Assembly: GCA_038277395.1 (NCBI GenBank) | Contig: CM076189.1 | Location: 210,592,011-210,656,010, forward strand | Length of the DNA stretch: 64,000 nt | Reading direction: 5' to 3' | Source: Dryocosmus kuriphilus | Lineage: Eukaryota; Arthropoda; Insecta; Hymenoptera; Cynipidae | Shown here: piece after piece, positions 56,790-64,000 of the stretch | How positions within the stretch are numbered: the stretch's first letter is position 1 | How the letters are laid out: each line of letters opens with the position of its first letter | Notes under the pieces: model-generated | Told to the model about the DNA's origin: nothing | Database searches by the model: none | What the model saw: only the letters and a program-made list of their open reading frames with translations | Position numbers and translations under genes: made by a program

Positions 56790-57182
56790 ATCAAGGATAT
56801 ACATAATCGTGTTAAATTTTTGATTACTCGTTCTGAAAAGATTAGAACCTATTTAACACTTTTATTCCAGCTTGTATTTTAAAAGATGTTGTTGAATTTT
56901 AGGATAACCAAAATTTTAATTATAAAATTAGTCAATACAGTATTAATCTTAATAAGAAAATTTATAACTTAAAACGAGAACAAAATTACGAGACTATAAG
57001 TTTGAACAAACATAGAGTTGAAATGGAAGCTAATTCTGAATTTAAAGATCATTGGATAATAAATATGTCAAAAACGAAGGTTTTAAATGAGGTTTTGGAT
57101 ATCTTACTATTAGGTGGAAATTTTAATTCTAGTTTGCGTAATAATTGTAAGTCTGTTTTTCGTTATTTGTATACACGCTCCT
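56790..57182 (+). pseudogene. PLE N-terminal coding remnant
   Basis: NYETISLNKHRVEMEANSEF near 56985-57045, then KVLNEVLDILLLGGNFNSSLRNN, resembling the PLE N-terminal block (xVLxLGPNF). In-frame stops occur upstream; stop at 57182. No reverse transcriptase follows. Confidence 0.45.
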
Positions 57183-57315
57183 GACTTCCGATATTGTTAT
57201 CTTTAGACGACATTGATTTTATCGAGGTACTAATTTATTTGAAATTTTTTCAGTGCTCGTATTTACATCAATGGAGCTGGACTGCAGCTCCATTTTGGTT
57301 TTAAATTAAAATTTT

Positions 57316-58312
57316 TGTAAGCAGAGATTGAACAAGGACGGCCTTCAGAAGAGAGAGCTTATTGCTATTGTCACGTTCCGAAAGTCTAAACAATGACCTA
57401 TCGGGGCGGCCCAGGTTGGGCTTTGGTCGAGGATTGGCTGACTCGGGGGTCACCAGCAGGGTTGCCAGTATTAGCGATTTGTCGCCAAATTGGCGATTTT
57501 TTTTGACAGATGGCGAACAATTTTCAGGTTTGGCGATTGGCGGCAAAATTGGCGATTTTCGATTTTCAGTTGGCTACTTAGGGCGAGAGTTGAAAGAATA
57601 ATCTAAAGTTATGGCCTTCCCACAGTTCTGTTTACCGGCAGTGGCAGGCAGCCTGCCTGCGAGAAAGTCCATAAGAATGAAAAAGACGGACCGTTTTGAT
57701 TGTTTTCTATCTCTTTCACTCTTGTGGACTTTCTGCAGGCGGTGAGGCTAGCTGCCTGCCTCTGATCATGGCTTTTGCTTGCGGGTGCTAAAACCCTAAT
57801 ATGTCAATCTACTTATACACGGGGTTGTGATAACCAACCAGCTGAGAACAGATCATGTCTTCTAAATTATATAACCTAATTACTGGTACTCTTAGGAAAG
57901 TTTAAAAAAATAGCAAAGTTCTTGAAATACATCTCAATTTAAAATTTATTTTGATAAAGTAAACATATAATTATTTTAAATTGAAGCATTTGTATCAATA
58001 AAAAGAATAGAAATTAGTTTGATTGAATATTGTTTGAAACGAAATAGGTTATCTATTATGCGATTTAAAATTCCCGCGAAGTTGAGGACTTCTGACGACA
58101 TTTTGGCGATTTCTCTCTCAGCAGACGGCAACAATCGTTGATTTATCCTGACAACCCTCCTTCACCAGAAGACTCCTAGCAAGGGCAGTTTGATTGGAAC
58201 CTCAGTTGAGACCGCTTCGTGGAGAATTACTCCTTCGTAACTAATTAACTAATGCATTCATTGTATCTTCGTGTGCGGTCAATAAATATTATTATTATAT
58301 AAACGTACTACA
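57316..58312 (+). mobile_element. candidate solo LTR, interrupted
   Basis: Begins TGTAAGC and ends TACTACA (TGTA..TACA inverted ends), flanked by TTTT on both sides (57312-57315, 58313-58316). AATAAA at 58281. Without the nested element it is about 290 bp. No partner LTR or coding part in the window, so the assignment is tentative. Confidence 0.4.
57457..58160. mobile_element. hAT-type non-autonomous element
   Basis: Ends CAGGGTTGCCAG and CTGACAACCCTC, with TCACCAG duplicated (57450-57456 and 58162-58168; 8 bp with one mismatch). The first 130 bp repeat TTGGCGATTTT, also seen inverted near the right end. No coding capacity. Confidence 0.7.
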
Positions 58313-58668
58313 TTTTTAATGTTAATTCAAATTCATCTAATGGATACGTTAAGAGTTTTTTTACTTTTATATTCAGGTAAATTCTATTTATTCTATTATT
58401 ACCTTTTGGTTGTTATTTTCCTAATTTTTATTTCCATAATTTTTGTTCTATTTATGTTTTTTTATAGTTTTAATAGTTCTTTACAATACCAAATATTAAC
58501 AATTTGACACGAGCATTCACAAAATTATCAGATTTTTATATGACACTTTTGAAGTTAAATTGAGCTGGTGAGCTCTATACTCTAACATATATTTTTAATT
58601 TTTTATAACGTTAATTTTAGTAATATTGCTGTTAATAAATTTAAGTTTTTTTTTTTTGTATTTTTAGT

Positions 58669-58702
58669 TTGAAGAGGGAATTAGATTAATTTCGAAACGT
58701 CA
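58669..58702 (+). ncRNA. hammerhead-like motif (PLE-4, other end)
   Basis: TTGAAGA, stem II GGAATT/AATTTC with one wobble, GAAA, CGTC. Inverted counterpart of 56279-56311; one core base changed (C to T). Confidence 0.5.
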
Positions 58703-58780
58703 AGTTAAATTTTCAATAAGTGATAATTATCTGGAAGTTGTCGCTCTGACCTTCGGTCTCATTTATTTAATGATATATGC

Positions 58781-59386
58781 CCGGACGTTAAATTTAAGAA
58801 GGATTACATCTATATGTTCTTCATTATATAGTCTCAAATAAATATTTCAATACTTTAATCTGTTTCTGCCTTTGATAGAATCAAAACATTTCCTTGATTG
58901 GACTAAGAAACTTTTACTTATGTTTTTGCTTTATTCTATTATAGACCAAGTACATTTATATACGTAAAAGATCCTGAATCTTATGCATGAAGTTATAAAC
59001 TTGCATGGCTGAATATTTCATACAAGAGTTTGCATGATCCTCTTATACTGGAATGCTGGCATAAACAATGTAGAACCTTGTAGCATTCAATTATTCGTTA
59101 TTAATAAAAGTTTTTCGAGGGAAATCCTGATAAAAACGTGTAGAATTGGGGAAAAAAAAAATGAGCATACTAAAAATCAAGTCTTTTAAAGTTCTTTATA
59201 GATCCCGATCCAAGAAAGTATTTTATATACTGATGTACTTTGGGGTTATATTTTGACATTCACTTGAACTCTTCAAAAATCAAGAGCTTATAGCACGTTT
59301 CTAGTATTTATATTCCTCTTGCAGCGCATACACATTATACTTCAATTTTCACTGAACAATACTTTTATTAATGGTATATTCATCCT
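58781..59386. other. unannotated AT-rich stretch
   Basis: No feature supported. Confidence 0.4.
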
Positions 59387-59948
59387 TAATTTGCCAATTT
59401 ACGAATTCCCAAAATCTTGTTCAAAATTTCCCAACCAGGACTTTTCGGTATTCCGAGACCATTTTCTGCTTCACGAACAGTCAATCGACGATCACGTTCA
59501 ACCGCAAGTCGCACACGCTCGATGTGTTCCGGTGTTGTTGTCAGCAGTGGTCGGCCAGAACGAGGGTCACTGTCAAAAGATGTGCGGCCATTTTAAAACC
59601 GCCTGTACCACTCCTGTATCTGTGTTATGCCCATACTTTTGTCCCCAAAGGCCTTCTGTATCATTTCAATAGTCTCCGTACAACTCTTGCCGAGATCGAA
59701 ACAAAACTTGATGCAAATTCGTTGATCTCTTCTTTCTGTCATTTTCAGCAGTACACAAATGCGACGAACGGAAAAAGCATGTTGGATATGAATACACGCT
59801 ACACGCGACCCAAGGCGTCCGGTCGATAACAACGGCATTCAGGGAGTTCGTGAGGGACTACTGGTTACGTTCATACCCCGCAGATGCCGCTGGAGCGCTC
59901 TGGCGGGAAGCTATGAACGCAGGTCTGATAGTTTTCTGACACACCACG
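59387..59948 (-). mobile_element. mariner element D, 5' fragment
   Basis: The 5' TIR (minus strand CGTGGTGTGTCAGAAAACTA) ends at 59948 next to TA. The transposase N-terminal part follows, and homology stops near 59387. The distal two thirds are missing. Confidence 0.8.
59390..59740 (-). pseudogene. mariner D transposase, N-terminal part
   Basis: Starts MTERRDQRICIKFCFDLGK near 59740, then TIEMIQKAFGD, QIQEWYRRF, a TAA (59594-59596, where Lys is expected), then NGRTSFDSDPRSGRP, TTTPEHIERVRL, DRRLTVREAENGLGI and ILGIRKL at the truncation. Both helix-turn-helix parts are present; the catalytic domain is absent. Similar to mariner C. Confidence 0.8.
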
Positions 59949-60056
59949 TATGTCCGTTTCTACGTCCTATTGTGGGGAGACCCAAAAACAACCAGCTGGC
60001 TGACCAATGAAACACTTTAATGCAATGCTGTTTCGAACAGATAGTTAATTAACTTA

Positions 60057-61350
60057 CTACATGGAATGAGAAGTCCCGAGCCTCACAAGGAAAAAATTAA
60101 TTTTTTACCTTAAAATCTTTTTTATTCTTCGGTGTACTCTCCATTTAAAGTAATGCACTTATTCCAGCGGTCCTCCAACATTTCGATACTTTTCGAAAAA
60201 AATGATTTATCGAGACCTTCAAAATACGCCTCTGTTTCGGCCATGACTTCAGCATTCGACGAAAATTTCTTTCCCTGAAGAAACCTTTTCAAGTTTGGGA
60301 ACAAATGGTAGTCGCTGGGGGCCACATCTGGTGAATACGGAGGATGCTTAACCAATTGGTAGCGCAATTCGCTCAGTTTGGCCGTCGTTTTCATCGATGA
60401 ATGTGCTGGTGCGTTGTCGTGGTGGTACAGCACTTTCTTCCTTGCCATGTGCGGCCGTTTTTTTTAAATTTCTTCGTTTAAACGATCCAGTTGAGCAACG
60501 TAGTAGTCACCTGTGATGGTTTTTCCCTTTTCCAAATATTCAATCATGACTATTCCTCTTGCATCCCAAAAAACACTTGCCATAACCTTCCCGGCCGACT
60601 ATTGCGTCTTTGGACGCTTCGGACGGCTGCTACCTGCTTCCAACCACTCTGCAGACTGTCTGTTGGACTCAGGAGTGTAATAATGAATCCAGGATTCGTC
60701 CATCGTCACGAATCGACGCAAAAAGTCCTTTTTGTTTCTTTGGAACAAGGCCAAATTACGCTCGGAATCTTCAACACGTTGCTGCTTCTGGTCCGGTGTG
60801 AGCAAACAAGGCACCCATCTTGCGATCAGCTTTTTCGTCCCCAAATGTTCATACAAAATGTTGCTAACGCATTCTATCGATATACCCACGGCCTCTGCTA
60901 TTTCACGCAACTTCGCTTTCCGATCATTCAAAACGATCAAATGGATTTTTTTTATGTTTTCCGGTGTGGTGACCTCAGAGGGCCGTCCACTGCGCTGAGC
61001 ATCATCGGTGCTGGTACGACCACGTTTGAAGTCCGCAAACCAGCGTTTTACGGTTGCAGTTGATGGTGCGGATGTTGGATAGCATTTATCCAACCACTCC
61101 TTGGCCTGGACGGTGTTTTTTCCCAAAAAAAAACAATGTTTTATTAAAACCCGAAACTCGTCTCTTTCCATCGTTCGCGAGAAACCAAAGCTTGTCTGAC
61201 ACAATTAGCTGTTATTCGAAAAATAATGCACGCAATGTCACGAAACTCAAGGTGGCGCTGTCTAAAGGCTGGTTCTCAACGAAAACAAACATGGTTTAAT
61301 CCTAGTGGCGACATCTCTGTGTGAGGCTCGGGACATCTGATTCCATGTAG
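60057..61350 (-). mobile_element. mariner element B2
   Basis: TIRs CTACATGGAATGAGAAGTCC and complement ending TTCCATGTAG, TA at 60055-60056 and 61351-61352. 1294 bp, close to B1 along its full length. Confidence 0.92.
60122..61204 (-). pseudogene. mariner B2 transposase (stop and frameshift)
   Basis: Open from 61204 through the helix-turn-helix (VKRWFADFKRGR, AEAVGISIECVSNIL) and first catalytic Asp (TMDESWIHYY) to a TAG at 60599-60601 (CAG in B1). The frame continues through VFWDARGIVMIEYL and LNEEI, shifts in the poly-T run at 60455-60467, and ends with MARKKVLYHHDNAPAH, YSPDVAPSDYHLF and EYTEE at 60122. All three catalytic Asp are present. The poly-T shift is shared with B1; the TAG is private. 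Confidence 0.9.
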
Positions 61351-61352
61351 TA

Positions 61353-62077
61353 TATATTCAATGTGGCCGCAAGACCCAGGCATATAAGAGTGCTTTTACC
61401 TGAATTATAATATTTGGATATATTAAATATATTGGTTATTTGACGTTCTTCTGAACAAGCGTTTCAATCAAATAAACTTTGCTTGCCATATTAGCCTTGA
61501 TAATTTTCCTATTCGTAGATGATAATGTTTAAATACGCATAGGTAAAAGGGTATATATTTCTTTCTAATCAGTTAGAAATTCTCAAGAAAACTCGTATTG
61601 CTAATGGTTTCCAGTCACTCAACTGGCTAATATGACAAGAAATTCAAAAATCGACTTTTAAAATATCATATTCTGGGAATCAAGGGAAGGAGAATAGATG
61701 AATAATTACAGCAACGCGAATAGTGCCGAGTCTGAAACTGCAGCAATAAATGTGATTCGCTACAGTTGTTTTCATCTGCAGTGCAGTTATCTTCTCCTTA
61801 CTTCTGCCGTAAAGTTCGCTACTAAACTTATCTCTCCATTGCTTGTCTTTTATTTATAATATAGTACCATTAATTAACTTTATAAAAGAGAAGCAAATTA
61901 TTTGAATCTATGGATCCCCAGTGTGGTAATTTGAAATTGGATTCCTGATTAAATATTGCATTAAATCAAAGAATCCATTTGCCACAAAAATTACTCAGGT
62001 AGCTGACATCAAATAAAGTTTGTCATGCGAAAGAATGGAAACCAGGTTCGGAAACAAGCCGACATGCGGATATTAGC

Positions 62078-62127
<50 letters not shown>

Positions 62128-62600
62128 TTTGCACACATGTACGCGCAAAATGCGAAAATTCTCGCTCTAACACCAGCACATTACAGTAGGCAGTCGATGC
62201 TGATTTTGAATTTACTTCTCTGTACAAACGAACTACGCAAACAAGGCTGAGACGACGTGCCGATTCGAATGATAAAAAAAGAAAAAAAAATTGAAGCGAC
62301 CCACCTGAATTTCACGTTGGAAAATCTGTTGAGAAAATACCAATTTGCTGTCATTTTCTATTTGAGTTATATTGTAAATTTAAATTTCTTTACGAATAAA
62401 TATTTTACATGATAAACAAGTTATAAATGAGACATACGCTCTAATTTAACAGAAAAATATAACGAGTTTTCTTGTTATTTATATATTAGAATGTTTTTAA
62501 TGTTTTTTTGTAACGAATAATCAACTTGGCATATTAATATGTCGATGTTACCAGTAACTGAATAGAGTAGGGTATGGCCTTTCTGGTATTTTATTAGATG
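61353..62600. other. AT-rich DNA with (TA)n
   Basis: A pure (TA)n run at 62081-62124. No other feature recognised. Confidence 0.5.
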
Positions 62601-62655
62601 TTAAGTGAAGAGAATAGTTTTTATTCAAAAAACATTATCTTCTGATAAGTGTTTT

Positions 62656-62691
62656 GTCGACGTTTCGACCATATCTTTGGTCCTTATCAAG
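62656..62691 (-). ncRNA. hammerhead-like motif (PLE-5)
   Basis: CTTGATAA, stem II GGACC..GGTC with loop AAAGATAT, GAAA, CGTCGAC. Stem II and GAAA are kept; the first core strand is changed. Confidence 0.45.
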
Positions 62692-63212
62692 ACTAAATAC
62701 ATAGAGCAATTAAAAAAGATATATTAAAGATATCGATGAGGTTAGGGTGTCTATCATATGTATAATTAACAATATTTACCTGACAACATTTTAAAATAGC
62801 AGTGTCTTAGCATTATTAATGAACAAGTGTAGATAGTAAAAAATTCGACATTTTGAAGTGAGTGATATCCGAAAGATATAAAAGATTGTTTTTTAAAGTC
62901 ACATTCTATTCATTGTGTATTTTTAGGTTAGGTAACCATTTTCGAATTTTAATTCTGTGAATAAGAGAAAAAAATTTGAGGTTAAATAAATTTTAAATGA
63001 TTTAAAGTAAATGAAAATTGTAGTATATATTTTAGATATAAAGTTTAACTTACCAAAATCATTTTTCGAAAAGGAATTTTTATTTAATTTAGAAGAATAA
63101 AAGAAAAACACTTGTTTTGAGTTTTACATTTTGGCAAACTAAAATCAGCTGTGAAATAATCATAATATGGACTGCGAATAAGCGGGAAATTTAAAATAAA
63201 AAATTTATATAT

Positions 63213-63498
63213 TTACTTTAAAAATTGTATAATGTTAGTGTATATGTCACTAAGATTATCAATGTCAGTTCTAAAATTTATTGAATTATTATTATTTTGA
63301 ATATGTATCATTTCTAAAACAAGCCTCTTTTTTAAATTTTGTTCTGTTTCAAGAATTTTTACTTCTTTAAAATCAAAACTGTGCTTAAAATCATGGGCAT
63401 GCTGAGCTAATGCTGTAGTGTTTTGTTTATAGTTTTTGATTGATCTAGCGTGTTCTATCATTTGTGTATGTAAAATTCTACTAGTTTGACCTATATAT
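63213..63498 (-). pseudogene. PLE GIY-YIG endonuclease, C-terminal part
   Basis: The frame is open from the D41D junction: YIGQTSRILHTQMIEHARS, then TALAQHAHDFKHSFDF, KILETEQNLKKRLVLEMIHI and a C-terminus at 63213. YIGQT is the second half of the GIY-YIG motif; the E of LVLEMIH matches the metal-binding Glu of the family. This domain nicks target DNA for PLE insertion. The first half of GIY-YIG and the whole RT are cut off by the insertion. Confidence 0.75.
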
Positions 63499-63499
63499 A

Positions 63500-64000
63500 C
63501 AGGGTGTTTTTTTTAACTTGACAAATCGAAATATCTCAAAAAATACGCATCCTACGAAAAAAATGTTCTTAATAAAAACTTTTTATTTTCGAGGGGGAAC
63601 AGCGGTTTTGCAAAAATTTACCCCACCCACCCCCTAAGGGGGCAGGGGTGGGGGTAACTTCATAATTTCAAATGGGAACCCCAATTTTTTATCATAGATT
63701 CAGATTCTCATTTATGAAATACGTAAGTTTTGTTTGAAATTTTTTTTTCGATTCGCGATAGATGGCGCTGCAATTGCAAAAAATGTAATTGTTGAGTGTT
63801 TCAAGGATAACGCTTCCAAACAAAAGGTAAATGAGACGTGTTGAATGTAAGGAAGATCATTCAATTGTAATAAATTCAATTTTGGACATTACTTTCGGGG
63901 TGCTTGATTTCAGTGAGTCCCCTAGCCTCTCACCATCTGGATTCTGGATTTCGATTTACATTTTACAATAAGTGCTCAAAATGGTGTCCTCCCACTTCGA
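63500..64000 (-). mobile_element. D41D Tc1/mariner element 2 (cut by window end)
   Basis: Begins CAGGGTGTTTTTTTTAACTT after TA (63498-63499), a terminus like that of the element at 1226. Contains a GC-rich hairpin (ACCCCACCC..GGGTGGGGGT, about 63620-63657) and the shared block TGAGTCCCCTAGCCTCTCAC (63914-63933). Confidence 0.7.
63963..64000 (-). CDS. D41D transposase, last codons (partial)
   Basis: Twelve codons up to the window edge reading EVGGHHFEHLL and a TAA stop at 63965-63963, a C-terminus like those of D41D transposases (usually GGHFEHLL). The rest lies outside the window. Confidence 0.5.
   Translation of the reverse strand, partial: EVGGHHFEHLL

Larger units (their letters stand above)
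56170..58780 (+). mobile_element. PLE-4, with nested elements
   Basis: Inverted terminal blocks at 56226-56330 and 58655-58775 (GACGTTTCGGAATTAATCT against AGATTAATTTCGAAACGTC; GACAACCTCCAGACAATTATC against GATAATTATCTGGAAGTTGTC). Between them is a degenerate PLE N-terminal coding stretch (56790-57182) followed by a candidate solo LTR with a nested hAT-type element. Confidence 0.65.
62600..63499 (-). mobile_element. PLE-5, 3' end (cut by D41D element)
   Basis: Minus-strand PLE: GIY-YIG endonuclease C-terminus at 63498-63213, about 500 bp of AT-rich 3' region, and a hammerhead-like motif at 62656-62691. The upstream part is displaced beyond the D41D insertion at 63500. Confidence 0.7.

Noticed and set aside
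62009..62227. 72-codon minus frame with an Ile-Tyr run
   Set aside because: Translation of the (TA)n microsatellite.

Overview
The window is AT-rich nuclear DNA of an arthropod, almost certainly an insect. There is no operon structure, and coding signal is spliced or degenerate. Almost every recognisable protein belongs to a eukaryotic transposable element: five mariner lineages, two D41D Tc1/mariner elements, hAT, Penelope-like elements (PLE), a Crypton-like tyrosine recombinase, a pogo-type DDE gene and one unclassified DDE-like gene. Some repeat types resemble ones I associate with Hymenoptera, but that is memory and was not checked.

Layout. 0-5 kb: 3' end of a mariner, then a PLE reverse transcriptase split by a palindromic D41D element. 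4.9-7.2 kb: mariner A1 with mariner B1 nested inside it. 7.6-10.3 kb: two PLE copies; the second carries a foldback element that itself carries a small MITE. 10.6-11.1 kb: a degenerate satellite. 13.0-13.7 kb: a DDE pseudogene. 14.35-15.6 kb: mariner A2 next to a PLE fragment. 17.9-18.8 kb: the one convincing host gene, a two-exon gene for a 103-residue secreted protein whose intron is mostly a tRNA-derived SINE. 20.0-21.2 kb: mariner C. 22.6-23.3 kb: a diverged relative of repeat R. 24.7-25.6 kb: a promoter-like GC-richer island. 26.55-29.2 kb: a tyrosine-recombinase element with unexpected terminal inverted repeats. 33-41.7 kb: five copies of repeat R, with GC-rich hairpins, tandem subrepeats and a terminal hairpin. 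42.0-43.8 kb: an unclassified transposase-like pseudogene. 44.3-49.3 kb: GC-richer islands, possibly host regulatory or untranslated DNA. 51.7-54.05 kb: mariner A3 abutting a PLE-derived foldback. 54.2-56.1 kb: a hAT element. 56.2-58.8 kb: a PLE holding a candidate solo LTR that holds a second hAT-type element. 59.4-61.4 kb: mariners D and B2. 62.6-64 kb: a PLE GIY-YIG endonuclease end cut by a second D41D element.

How the parts relate. Repeated nesting gives a relative order of insertion, with PLEs usually the oldest host layer. The most unusual features are repeat R, in which all seven GC hairpins of one copy show GNA triloops on the same strand; the TIR-bounded tyrosine-recombinase element; the repeated hammerhead-like motifs at PLE termini; and the small secreted-protein gene. 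No sequence searches or folding programs were run; family names rest on motifs seen by eye.
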